DNA of 41,820 nt from Vibrio harveyi NBRC 15634 = ATCC 14126 = KCTC 12724 (lineage in GTDB: Bacteria; Pseudomonadota; Gammaproteobacteria; Enterobacterales; Vibrionaceae), in assembly GCF_001591145.1 (NCBI RefSeq), contig NZ_BCUF01000046.1:1-41820 (forward strand), given 5' to 3'. A program made the translations under genes and the position numbers. Below, piece after piece: positions 32,646 to 41,016 of the stretch. Position 1 is the first letter of the stretch. Each line of letters starts with the position of its first letter. The notes under the pieces were generated by a model that was given only the letters and a program-made list of their open reading frames with translations, made no database searches and was not told where the DNA came from.

Positions 32646-33752
32646 TTACATTAAACGATTCAATCGTACAATGTTTAGGCTAAAGCTTGAGGTCCCTAAG
32701 CAGCCAATTGAAAGCTGTCCACCTGTGGTAATTGGAAGTTCGCGGGTAATAAAATTCTTCATACTACCATCACCAAGACGATTGCCGGCCGCGATGTGTT
32801 GATTAACATGTCCATCAGACCACTGGCTGTCCAGACCTGCCGGCAATATAGAGACTGACGATGATGCTAAATCAGCCACGCCGAACACTGCATTTACTGC
32901 ACCTGCACACTCTGAACATTGTATGCCCTTTTCAATGATCTCAACCATGTCTTTAAGATCGGCACTAAAGCTTTTTAAGTTGCGTAGATAATCATCAAAC
33001 AGAGCTCTCACCAGTAATGTGGTTGCTACGCCGTCTTGCTGCAGTGAAGCCGAATCCACAAGGTAGAAAGCAAATTGCCCGTTCATTAACCATCGGTAGT
33101 CAAACACCAAGGGCATCACGTCTGTCGATTGCAGTAATCGGTACGAGCACTTCCAATCTCCCTGAGAGGTGTCTTTCTCAGGCAATAGAGCGTGCAACAA
33201 ATCACGCGCTGCATTCGGGTTTTGCTGTAGATACTCAAGATGCCAATGAAGCTCTTGGTCATCTGGCATCTCTCCACCATCATCAACTCGGAACCACTGG
33301 CTCGAAAAATCTCGTTGTTCAGCAAAGTGGCAGTCCGAATCTTCCAGCGTATTGTCAATCGCTTGAGAGAGATGGTGATAATTTCCAATAGGTTTTGGTA
33401 GGAAGTCTTTGATACCAAATCGAAGCGCTTTTGCCACGTCAGACATTTCGTCTGTACCTGACACCACGATCAATGGCATCGATGGATATTCTAGGCTTAC
33501 TTCCTCCACAAACTCGATTCCGTCTAAAACGGGCATGGATAAGTCGCATAAGACAAGGTCAGGCTCGCACTCACGCAATTGCTGCAGTGCTTCTAAACCG
33601 TTTTCAGCTTCTACTACCTTGTAACCCTGACTTTCTAAATAGGCACTAGTTACTCTACGAAATATGGGGTCATCGTCCACCAACATGATGAGCTTGTGAT
33701 TGACCACTTCCTGCGCCGAGACCATTGCCGTTTGACCGTGAGTCTTAAACAT
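32646..33752 (-). CDS. RssB-like response regulator
   Basis: Protein of 368 residues (ATG at 33752 with GAGGT upstream; the frame is open to 33767). An N-terminal receiver domain (about 20-140) has the acidic pair D26/D27, the phosphoacceptor D70 in LVLCDLSMPVLDG, and K in FLPKPIG. The C-terminal half resembles the degenerate PP2C-like domain of E. coli RssB (AFYLVDSASLQQDGVATTLL, LVRALFDDYL). RssB delivers the stationary-phase sigma factor RpoS to ClpXP; a similar role here is likely but inferred. It is divergent from aphB, and in V. cholerae a response regulator also neighbours aphB. Confidence 0.85.
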   Translation of the reverse strand: MFKTHGQTAMVSAQEVVNHKLIMLVDDDPIFRRVTSAYLESQGYKVVEAENGLEALQQLRECEPDLVLCDLSMPVLDGIEFVEEVSLEYPSMPLIVVSGTDEMSDVAKALRFGIKDFLPKPIGNYHHLSQAIDNTLEDSDCHFAEQRDFSSQWFRVDDGGEMPDDQELHWHLEYLQQNPNAARDLLHALLPEKDTSQGDWKCSYRLLQSTDVMPLVFDYRWLMNGQFAFYLVDSASLQQDGVATTLLVRALFDDYLRNLKSFSADLKDMVEIIEKGIQCSECAGAVNAVFGVADLASSSVSILPAGLDSQWSDGHVNQHIAAGNRLGDGSMKNFITRELPITTGGQLSIGCLGTSSFSLNIVRLNRLM

Positions 33753-33974
33753 ACCTTTGCACCTCACAAAGCTCAGTCAAAAAACAAATTTATACGTTAT
33801 TATTTTTGTTGTATTCACATCTTACAAAACGTTGTGCAGCAAGACGTCAGGCCCTTTCACCTTGTTATAAACCGTAGCCTTAAATTGACGTTTATACAAA
33901 TATTCCATGGTTTATCAGTATTTACTAAGAGCGTCCTGCTGTGTTCAAATGGTGCAACATGTTGACTTAAAGCA

Positions 33975-33992
33975 AACTTTGATCACAAAGTT
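33975..33992. repeat. inverted repeat upstream of aphB
   Basis: AACTTTG-ATCA-CAAAGTT, an 18-bp palindrome with perfect 7-bp arms and a 4-base centre, 45-62 bases upstream of the aphB ATG. It could be an operator, perhaps for autoregulation, since LysR proteins often act on their own promoters. Confidence 0.5.
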
Positions 33993-34036
33993 AATTATAA
34001 ATTAGCCATAAACGGTAATTTAATGTGTCTGGAAAT

Positions 34037-34912
34037 ATGAAATTAGATGATCTAAACCTGTTTCGATTGGTTGTCGAAAATGGGAGCTATACCGCAACTT
34101 CGCGAAAAACCATGATTCCGGTGGCAACCATCACCCGACGCATTCAAGCGCTAGAAGACTCTGTCAATCTTCGATTGCTGAACCGTCATGCGCGTAAGCT
34201 TTCTCTCACTGAAGCTGGAGAACGCTTTTACCATGAATGCTCACCTCTGCTGCAACGCCTAACCTCGACAGCTGAGGAAATTACGGATGACTGCCGCGGT
34301 GCATCGGGCAAAATCAAAATTTCTGCGCCGTACAATCTGACGAAGCGCATGATGATGCCAATGTTCAATTCGTTCATGAAGCAGTACCCAGATATCAACA
34401 TTGAGTTGACGACGGAAAGCAATGCGGATCAACTTGATCCGACCGAATGGGACGTGATCTTCCGTGTTGGTCCGCAACGTGATTCAAGTCTGATTGCACG
34501 CAAAATTGGTGAAGTAAAAGATATTTTGGTTGCAAGCCCTGACTACTTAACGGCGAACCCAGCTCCAAATCACGCTGAGGAGCTTTCTAACCACTCTTTG
34601 CTAAAAGGCTCACCGCTTATCAAGTGGACACTGATTAACAGCAAAGGAGAGTCTGTGGTGAACGTAGAGCGCGGTCGTTTTCAAGCAAACGCACTTAACG
34701 TGGTTCGTAGCTCTTGTTCAGAAGGTTTAGGTATTACTTTGATGCCTGACGTGATGATCAAAGAGTACATCGAAAGCGGCGATCTTGTGCGCGTACTACC
34801 AGATTGGAGCGCAAACCCGCGTGACATCTACATGCTCTACAACCACAAAGACCACTTACCTGAAAAGGTACGCTTATTCATCGACTTCGTGATTGCTTAC
34901 AACATTCACTAA
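34037..34912 (+). CDS. aphB: LysR-family regulator AphB
   Basis: LysR-type regulator; in V. cholerae AphB activates tcpPH together with AphA and responds to low oxygen and pH. The 291 residues (ATG at 34037; a GTG at 34025 adds four) begin MKLDDLNLFRLVVENGSYT, with the winged HTH at about 5-62 (PVATITRRIQALE) and the effector domain at about 90-291. The cysteines are C68, C86 and C227; C227 in VVRSSCSEGLG lies in the effector domain and could take part in redox sensing (inference). The position beside an RssB-like gene and near apt-dnaX-ybaB-recR matches the V. cholerae aphB neighbourhood as I recall it. In this clade the target genes will differ, since toxin-coregulated pilus genes are usually absent. 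Confidence 0.92.
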   Translation: MKLDDLNLFRLVVENGSYTATSRKTMIPVATITRRIQALEDSVNLRLLNRHARKLSLTEAGERFYHECSPLLQRLTSTAEEITDDCRGASGKIKISAPYNLTKRMMMPMFNSFMKQYPDINIELTTESNADQLDPTEWDVIFRVGPQRDSSLIARKIGEVKDILVASPDYLTANPAPNHAEELSNHSLLKGSPLIKWTLINSKGESVVNVERGRFQANALNVVRSSCSEGLGITLMPDVMIKEYIESGDLVRVLPDWSANPRDIYMLYNHKDHLPEKVRLFIDFVIAYNIH

Positions 34913-34940
34913 GCTAAAAACAGAAGCCGATAGAAAACAA

Positions 34941-34968
34941 AAACCAGAGCCGAAGCTCTGGTTTTTTT
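34941..34968. terminator. bidirectional terminator between aphB and purF
   Basis: AAACCAGAGC and GCTCTGGTTT pair around CGAA, followed by more T residues, between two convergent genes. Confidence 0.93.
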
Positions 34969-34987
34969 ATCTCTTGAGAAGTGCGAT

Positions 34988-36502
34988 TTAAGCGCCTTCG
35001 TTGTGCAACTCTAAGTTTGCTAGGTCTTGCTGGATTTCGCGCTGTGTTTTCGCATCATCGTTGCGCAGACCATCAAGGAAATCCAGATATTGCTGGTCAA
35101 TATCACCCGTCACGTACTCACCGTTAAATACGGATGTATCAAACGTAGTGATGTCTTGGTTACCAAGACCAACTGCCTCGACTAAATCATCGAGACGTTG
35201 ATAAATCAGAGCATCCGCACCGATTTGCTTGCAGATGGTCTCGTTATCGCGTCCATGAGCAATCAGTTCTGTTGCGCTTGGCATGTCGATACCGTAAACA
35301 TTCGGGAAACGAACTTCTGGCGCGGCAGAAACCATAAACACTTTGTTCGCACCGGAATCACGAGCCATCTCAATGATCTGCTCTGAAGTCGTACCACGTA
35401 CGATAGAGTCATCGACTAGCAGGACATTTTTGCCCTTGAACTCAGAGCGGATCGCATTGAGCTTGCGACGTACCGACTTCTTACGTTGCTGTTGTCCCGG
35501 CATGATAAAGGTACGACCTACGTAACGGTTTTTCACAAAACCTTGGCGGTATGGCTTATCAATCGCTTGAGCAATTTGCAGTGCGATATCGCAAGATGTT
35601 TCTGGAATAGGAATAACCACGTCGATGTCTAAATCTGCGTAGTCTTCGCTGATACGCTCACCGAGCTTCTTACCCATTTCAACACGAGCACTGTACACTG
35701 AAATCTTATCGATGAATGAATCTGGACGAGCAAAGTAAACGAACTCAAAAATACATGGGTTCAGCTTAGGGTTGTCAGCACACTGCTTAGTGTATAGCTC
35801 ACCGTCAAATGTCGCGTAAATTGCCTCACCAGGCGCCACGTCGCGAACAAAATCGAAGCCAACAGCATCCAATGCGACAGATTCTGACGCCACCATATAC
35901 TCTGTTCTGCCGTTTACTTCTCGCTTGCCAAGACAAAGAGGACGAATGCCGTGAGGGTCACGAAATGCAATCATACCGTGACCAATGATCATCGCTGTTA
36001 CTGCGTATGCACCACGAATAGTGCGATGCACATTAGTCACCGCGCGGAACACGTCTTCAGAAGTCACGTTACCTTTAACGGTGTCGATTTCATGAGCCAG
36101 TACATTAAGTAACACTTCTGAGTCTGAAGTGGTGTTGATATGGCGGCGGTCTTTTTCAAACAGTTTCTGACGAACTTCATGAGCGTTTGTCAGGTTACCG
36201 TTGTGGGCAAGTGTAATACCGAAAGGAGAGTTTACGTAGAAAGGTTGAGCTTCTGAGGCGCTTGAGCTACCTGCAGTAGGGTAACGAACATGGCCAATAC
36301 CCACCTCACCTTGCAAGCGTTGCATGTGTCTTGCTTCGAACACATCCTTCACTAAACCGTTCGCCTTGCGCAGACGAAAACGATTGCTTTCTATGGTACA
36401 AATACCTGCGGCATCTTGGCCACGATGCTGTAACACCGTTAACGCGTCATAAATAGACTGGTTTACAGGCGTTGCGCCCACGATTCCAACAATACCACAC
36501 AT
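34988..36502 (-). CDS. purF: amidophosphoribosyltransferase
   Basis: First committed enzyme of purine synthesis: PRPP plus glutamine gives 5-phosphoribosylamine. The 504 residues start MCGIVGIVG; C2 becomes the N-terminal nucleophile of the glutaminase domain. RGQDAAGI and HNGNLTNA lie in that domain, and the PRPP loop is LLVDDSIVRGTTSEQI in the C-terminal half. It follows cvpA after 36 bases, and the cvpA-purF promoter carries a perfect PurR box, so purine repression is expected. Confidence 0.98.
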   Translation of the reverse strand: MCGIVGIVGATPVNQSIYDALTVLQHRGQDAAGICTIESNRFRLRKANGLVKDVFEARHMQRLQGEVGIGHVRYPTAGSSSASEAQPFYVNSPFGITLAHNGNLTNAHEVRQKLFEKDRRHINTTSDSEVLLNVLAHEIDTVKGNVTSEDVFRAVTNVHRTIRGAYAVTAMIIGHGMIAFRDPHGIRPLCLGKREVNGRTEYMVASESVALDAVGFDFVRDVAPGEAIYATFDGELYTKQCADNPKLNPCIFEFVYFARPDSFIDKISVYSARVEMGKKLGERISEDYADLDIDVVIPIPETSCDIALQIAQAIDKPYRQGFVKNRYVGRTFIMPGQQQRKKSVRRKLNAIRSEFKGKNVLLVDDSIVRGTTSEQIIEMARDSGANKVFMVSAAPEVRFPNVYGIDMPSATELIAHGRDNETICKQIGADALIYQRLDDLVEAVGLGNQDITTFDTSVFNGEYVTGDIDQQYLDFLDGLRNDDAKTQREIQQDLANLELHNEGA

Positions 36503-36538
36503 GTCCTAATCCTCGATTTGCGACAGTAGCTGGCACTA

Positions 36539-37030
36539 CTAGATAGTGCCAGACAGAAAACTTGATGTTGCTTTTAAATGCTCGAAGAATGGGGCGATGA
36601 TACGGCTGAACTCAGGGACCAACTGTGACTCTTTCCACCAATCCGAGCTTGGGAATGCAGTAAACGCATCCATAAAAAACAGCACCGCAGAAACAATCAG
36701 TACTCCGCGTAAACCACCAAACACCACACCGAGAATTCGATCGGTTCCTGATAGCCCTGTTTTTTGTACCAGTTGACCAATGACGTAATTCACCACTGCA
36801 CCAACCACTAGGGTTGCGACGAATAACGCCGCAATTGCGGCTCCGTTTCGAAACATTTCATCTTCGATGTTGGTGAAGTACACCGCCAATTTGGCGTAGT
36901 AGTTACTGGAGATAAAAAATGCTCCGAACCAAATCACCAAAGACAAAGCTTCTTTAGCAAAACCGCGAACTAAACTGATCAGAGCTGAAAATCCGATCAC
37001 ACCTAAAATGACAAAATCTAACCAATTCAT
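36539..37030 (-). CDS. cvpA: colicin V production protein CvpA
   Basis: Inner-membrane protein of 163 residues with four hydrophobic segments, beginning MNWLDFVILGVIGFSALISL. Its name comes from a need for colicin V export in E. coli; roles in envelope homeostasis have been proposed for the family. It precedes purF in the classic cvpA-purF pair, and the PurR box with a TAAAAT -10 (37062-37057, minus strand) lies directly upstream. Confidence 0.96.
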   Translation of the reverse strand: MNWLDFVILGVIGFSALISLVRGFAKEALSLVIWFGAFFISSNYYAKLAVYFTNIEDEMFRNGAAIAALFVATLVVGAVVNYVIGQLVQKTGLSGTDRILGVVFGGLRGVLIVSAVLFFMDAFTAFPSSDWWKESQLVPEFSRIIAPFFEHLKATSSFLSGTI

Positions 37031-37077
37031 GTTTTCTTCATCTTAAGTTGGCGCGCATTTTAACAGAAAAAATGCTG

Positions 37078-37093
37078 ACGCAAACGTTTTCTT
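37078..37093. promoter_or_regulatory. PurR operator of cvpA-purF
   Basis: ACGCAAACGTTTTCTT matches the PurR consensus ACGCAAACGTTTTCNT at every position. It lies 48 bases upstream of the cvpA ATG and overlaps the last codon of dedD. The candidate -10 TAAAAT lies 15 bases from TTGCGT within the box, so the operator would cover the -35 region. Confidence 0.92.
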
Positions 37094-37688
37094 ATGGATT
37101 TAATGGCTTAAATTTAAGCAATTGACCTTTTGAGCCTGTAATTTTTTGTAATTCCTTGACCTGTCGTTCAAGTTTACTTTTTGATACATCAGGACCAACA
37201 ATTACTCGAGTAAAGGTATTCTCTTTTTTTACATGAGCTTGATACCCGCGCTTCTGTAAATCCTCTACCAATGCAACTGCATTCTCATGATTTTTCAGTG
37301 CCATCAATTGAATGATCCAAGCCGAATCCTCATATTGATTTTTTTCTTCAACCGAACGAACAGCGACCTCTACCTTTTCAGGCTGCTTGTTCGCATGTTC
37401 AGGTTGAGTAGCAGGCTCTGTTTTTGGTACAGAAACGTCAACTGGAGACACTTCAGATTCATCCACCGTCGCAGTTACCGGAGATTCTGGTAACGAAACG
37501 TTGTCTTCTTCAGGTTCCAAGATTTCAAAGTTTTCCACATCGCTATCAAGTTCTGGTTTGATAGGAATGCTGGCAAACTCTTCTTTGTAGTGCAGTTTCT
37601 TACCATCTAGGACGTCAGGGAGCACAATGACCCCCACCGCTACTAGAATGATGGTGCCGACTAAACGACTTTGGAATTTACTTGCCAT
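37092..37688 (-). CDS. dedD: DedD-like SPOR domain protein
   Basis: Single-pass inner-membrane cell-division protein whose SPOR domain binds denuded septal peptidoglycan. The ATG at 37688 has AGGTAA upstream; 198 residues. Membrane segment about 8-25 (RLVGTIILVAVGVIVLPD), an acidic Pro/Glu-rich linker (about 40-120), and the SPOR domain at about 122-195 (WIIQLMALKNHENAVALVED, then GYQAHVKKENTFTRVIVGP). It lies between folC and cvpA as in E. coli. Its stop codon overlaps the PurR box of the next transcription unit. Confidence 0.93.
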   Translation of the reverse strand: MASKFQSRLVGTIILVAVGVIVLPDVLDGKKLHYKEEFASIPIKPELDSDVENFEILEPEEDNVSLPESPVTATVDESEVSPVDVSVPKTEPATQPEHANKQPEKVEVAVRSVEEKNQYEDSAWIIQLMALKNHENAVALVEDLQKRGYQAHVKKENTFTRVIVGPDVSKSKLERQVKELQKITGSKGQLLKFKPLNP

Positions 37689-37702
37689 CAAATTACCTTT
37701 GA

Positions 37703-38965
37703 TTACTCATTATTTGATTGCCAATGCTCCAACACCTCGCCCACAGTATGGAAGGAACCAACCACCAAAATGACATCGTCGTGAGCTGCGTGAGTCTTCG
37801 CGCTCTCAAACGCCTCTACTGGAGCTTGGAACTCAACTTGACCTTGAGGTAAGTATTGGCACAGTTCATCTGCTGTCGCTGCTCGTGGACCTGTCAGCGA
37901 TGCTGGATACCATTGCGTTGCAATTGGAGTTAATGCTTCGATTGTTGCTTTGATGTCTTTATCGTGCAGCATAGCAACCACAACGTGGATGTTCTTATCC
38001 GCGTATTGACGTTTCACCTTCTCAACCAAGTATTCAGCTGAATGAGGGTTGTGTGCAACATCAAGGACGATTTCCGGACCTGTTTGCAAAACCTGCATTC
38101 GGCCAGCCAAGCGAGCATTATTCAAGCCATTAACGATATTAATGTCAGTGATTTGCAATTCTGACGCGCCGAGAGCCATTAACGCTGTTGCTGCATTCGG
38201 TAACGGTAGAGATGGCAATGGCAGATCTTCTAAATCAAATGCGCCACTGCTCCACTTCCAACCTTTCTCAGTTATCTGGTAATCAAATTGAATACCGACT
38301 TGGAAAAACTCAGCTTGAATATCATCAGCATGGGCAGCAACCGTCGCCGGCGGTGTTGGCTGACCACAAATTGCAGGTTTGCCCGCACGGTAAATACCGG
38401 CTTTCTCGAAGCCAATCACATTGATGTCATCGCCCAGCCAATCAACATGGTCGATAGCCAAGCTAGTGATAACAGACACGTCATGGTCAACCACATTAGT
38501 CGCGTCTAAGCGTCCACCTAGACCAACTTCTAACAGGACCACATCCACTTTCTCAACTTGGAAAATACGAAGTGCCGCTAACGTACCAAATTCAAACAAA
38601 CTTAGGCTTATCTCGCCGCGCTGTTTTTCGATGTAATCGAACGCCTCACAGTGTTTGCTATCTTCTGCATCGACGCCATTGATACGTACTCGCTCATTGT
38701 AGCGAATCAGGTGTGGTGAACTGTAAACACCGACAGAGTAACCGGCATCTAATAGAATGGCTTCCATCAACGCACATGTTGAGCCCTTGCCATTGGTGCC
38801 GGCAACAGTAATCACAGTAGGAGCTGGTTTAGTAAGGTTAGCCTTTTGCGCTACCGCTTGAACGCGGTCTAAGCCAAGGTCAATCGCTGAAGAGTGGAGA
38901 TTTGTTAAATAATCAAGCCACATCGTTAGAGGAGATGTGGCTTGAGGAATAGAGTTTTGGGTCAT
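37703..38965 (-). CDS. folC: bifunctional dihydrofolate synthase/folylpolyglutamate synthase
   Basis: Adds L-glutamate to dihydropteroate and then to folates; Mur-ligase fold. The 420 residues carry the P-loop VAGTNGKGST (K60 in the loop), SSPHLIRYNERVRING and the C-terminal ligase domain beginning near LDVAHNPHSAEYL. The protein follows accD after 46 bases and precedes dedD by 14, so accD-folC-dedD probably form one transcript. Confidence 0.97.
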   Translation of the reverse strand: MTQNSIPQATSPLTMWLDYLTNLHSSAIDLGLDRVQAVAQKANLTKPAPTVITVAGTNGKGSTCALMEAILLDAGYSVGVYSSPHLIRYNERVRINGVDAEDSKHCEAFDYIEKQRGEISLSLFEFGTLAALRIFQVEKVDVVLLEVGLGGRLDATNVVDHDVSVITSLAIDHVDWLGDDINVIGFEKAGIYRAGKPAICGQPTPPATVAAHADDIQAEFFQVGIQFDYQITEKGWKWSSGAFDLEDLPLPSLPLPNAATALMALGASELQITDINIVNGLNNARLAGRMQVLQTGPEIVLDVAHNPHSAEYLVEKVKRQYADKNIHVVVAMLHDKDIKATIEALTPIATQWYPASLTGPRAATADELCQYLPQGQVEFQAPVEAFESAKTHAAHDDVILVVGSFHTVGEVLEHWQSNNE

Positions 38966-39011
38966 CTAACTTTAACCATTAATTTCTTTGGTTTTTATGT
39001 TAGTTGATACT

Positions 39012-39938
39012 TTACCCTTTTTCGTCCGCTTCTGGTACAGAATATGGCTCTTCATTTGGAGATTCGTTAACCGAAACCACCATAGGAGACTTGTGGTTAG
39101 TTAGCTTAGCTACTAGACCACCCACACGCTGACGCATTTCACGACGGTCAACGATCATATCGATCGCACCGTGCTCAAGAAGGAACTCGCTACGTTGGAA
39201 GCCTTCAGGAAGATCTTCACGTACTGTCTGTTCAATTACACGGCGACCAGCAAAGCCGATAAGCGCTTTAGGTTCACCAATGTTGATGTCACCTAGCATT
39301 GCCAAACTTGCTGATACACCGCCCATTGTTGGGTCAGTCAGTACAGAGATGAATGGCAAGCCTTTCTCAGAAAGACGCTCAAGTGCCGCACTGGTTTTCG
39401 CCATTTGCATTAGAGACATCAACGCCTCCTGCATACGCGCACCACCACTTGCTGAGAAACAAACAAGTGCACAGTTGTTTTCAATTGCTGCTTCTACTGC
39501 TTTTACAAAGCGCGCACCAACAACAGAACCCATTGAACCGCCCATGAAAGAGAACTCAAAAGCACACGCCACTAGTGGCATGCCCAACAATTCACCTTGC
39601 ATTACGATCAGTGCATCTTTCTCACCACTGCTCTTTTGTGCAGCAGAGATACGCTCTTTGTAGCGTTTAGAATCTTTAAACTTCAGTTTATCTTGCGGCT
39701 CAAGCTCAGTACCAAGTTCCACACGGTTACCTTCATCTAGGAATGTTTCTAGACGACGGCGCGCTTTCATACGCATGTGATGGTTACACTTAGGACAAAC
39801 TTCTAGGTTACGCTCAAGCTCAGCGTGGTATAAAACCTGCTCACAAGAAGTACATTTGGTCCACACGCCTTCAGGAATAGAAGCTTTACGTGAACTTACT
39901 AGGTTGCTTTTCTCTAAAATCTTTTCAAGCCAACTCAT
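39012..39938 (-). CDS. accD: acetyl-CoA carboxylase carboxyltransferase subunit beta
   Basis: With AccA, transfers the carboxyl group from biotin to acetyl-CoA to make malonyl-CoA, the first step of fatty acid synthesis. The 308 residues have a zinc ribbon (C29, C32, C48, C51) and the crotonase-like carboxyltransferase core (GGARMQEALMSLMQMAKT, PTMGGVSASLAMLGD). The ATG follows GGAAGACC-type purines. The 196-base gap to truA (39939-40134) probably holds the accD promoter; no clear terminator was seen in it. Confidence 0.97.
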   Translation of the reverse strand: MSWLEKILEKSNLVSSRKASIPEGVWTKCTSCEQVLYHAELERNLEVCPKCNHHMRMKARRRLETFLDEGNRVELGTELEPQDKLKFKDSKRYKERISAAQKSSGEKDALIVMQGELLGMPLVACAFEFSFMGGSMGSVVGARFVKAVEAAIENNCALVCFSASGGARMQEALMSLMQMAKTSAALERLSEKGLPFISVLTDPTMGGVSASLAMLGDINIGEPKALIGFAGRRVIEQTVREDLPEGFQRSEFLLEHGAIDMIVDRREMRQRVGGLVAKLTNHKSPMVVSVNESPNEEPYSVPEADEKG

Positions 39939-40134
39939 GGAAGACCTTTTCTCTCAACTCTTCCGCTTCATTGCGAAAGATATAAATTCGGGAATATTGC
40001 GGATGGATTAAAACATATCTTGCCGCGACTGTAGATAAAAAACTGGTTGTACCTATTTTTGATATCATTAATAACGCACAGTTTCAGCACGTATCCAGCC
40101 TAAAGTACCGATATTTTGAAACAAAATCGCAAAT

Positions 40135-40929
40135 TTAGTTCAAATTATCTGGCAAAAACAACGGACCGATCGGCACTCGTGGCAATCCAAACTCTTCTGG
40201 GTAGTCCACATCCACCAAATATAAGCCTTCAGCTTTGGCGGTCGCGCCTGCTAATTTGCGGTCTTTCGCTTCTAGTAGCCATTTTATCCATTCTGGTTTT
40301 TCTTCACCACGACCCACTTTGATCAAGCTACCGGTGATGTTGCGCACCATATGATGAACAAATGCATTGGCTTTGATATCAATCACGATGTAGTCACCAT
40401 GACGAGTTACGTTAAGGTGCATCAAGTTACGGAATGGGCTCAATGATTGGCAATGCGCAGCACGGAATGAGCTAAAGTCGTTCTCACCCAATAGATACTG
40501 CCCTGCTTCATGCATTTTCTTCTCGTCGAGTTCACCATGGTAGTGGCTCACCCCAGAATTCAAAATACCTGGACGCAGTGCATGATTGAAGATGATGTAG
40601 CGATAACGACGCGCAGTTGCAGAGAATCGAGCATGAAAGTCATCGTTCACTTCCACTGCCCAGCGGACAGCGATATCACTTGGCATGTTTGCATTTGCAC
40701 CCATAGTCCAAGCCACCATTTTACGACTCACGTTGGTGTCAAAGTGAACAACCTGACCAGTGCCATGCACACCAGCGTCTGTACGACCTGCACACTGAAC
40801 TTCAACAGGGTGATTCGCTACCACAGACAATGCTTTTTCTAGCTCTTCTTGGACGCTTTTCACTTCTCTTTGACGTTGCCAGCCAAAGTAGTTTGTACCG
40901 TTGTATTCGATACCTAATGCGATTCTCAT
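40135..40929 (-). CDS. truA: tRNA pseudouridine(38-40) synthase
   Basis: Converts uridines 38-40 in the anticodon stem-loop of tRNAs to pseudouridine. The 264 residues carry the catalytic D51 in CAGRTDAGVHG, FSATARRYRYII and the C-terminal block VHHMVRNITGSLIKVG. It lies between fimV and accD, the usual order in gamma-proteobacteria. The gap to fimV contains a terminator. Confidence 0.98.
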   Translation of the reverse strand: MRIALGIEYNGTNYFGWQRQREVKSVQEELEKALSVVANHPVEVQCAGRTDAGVHGTGQVVHFDTNVSRKMVAWTMGANANMPSDIAVRWAVEVNDDFHARFSATARRYRYIIFNHALRPGILNSGVSHYHGELDEKKMHEAGQYLLGENDFSSFRAAHCQSLSPFRNLMHLNVTRHGDYIVIDIKANAFVHHMVRNITGSLIKVGRGEEKPEWIKWLLEAKDRKLAGATAKAEGLYLVDVDYPEEFGLPRVPIGPLFLPDNLN

Positions 40930-40987
40930 TTTAACCTTCGAACTCTAAAATGGGGCGGGAAGTATATACGTAAGTCCTTCCAGATAC

Positions 40988-41014
40988 AAAAAGGGCAGCA
41001 TTTGCTGCCCTTTT
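40988..41014 (-). terminator. terminator after fimV
   Basis: On the minus strand AAAAGGGCAGCA and TGCTGCCCTTTTT pair with a 2-base centre, directly after the fimV stop, so truA needs its own promoter or read-through. Confidence 0.92.
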
Positions 41015-41016
41015 AG

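Noticed and set aside
33696..33965. Plus-strand open frame of 89 codons between the RssB-like gene and aphB
   Set aside because: It overlaps the antisense start of the response-regulator gene, has no plausible ribosome binding site, and its composition (many Phe, His, Cys, Ile) is unlike a Vibrio protein.
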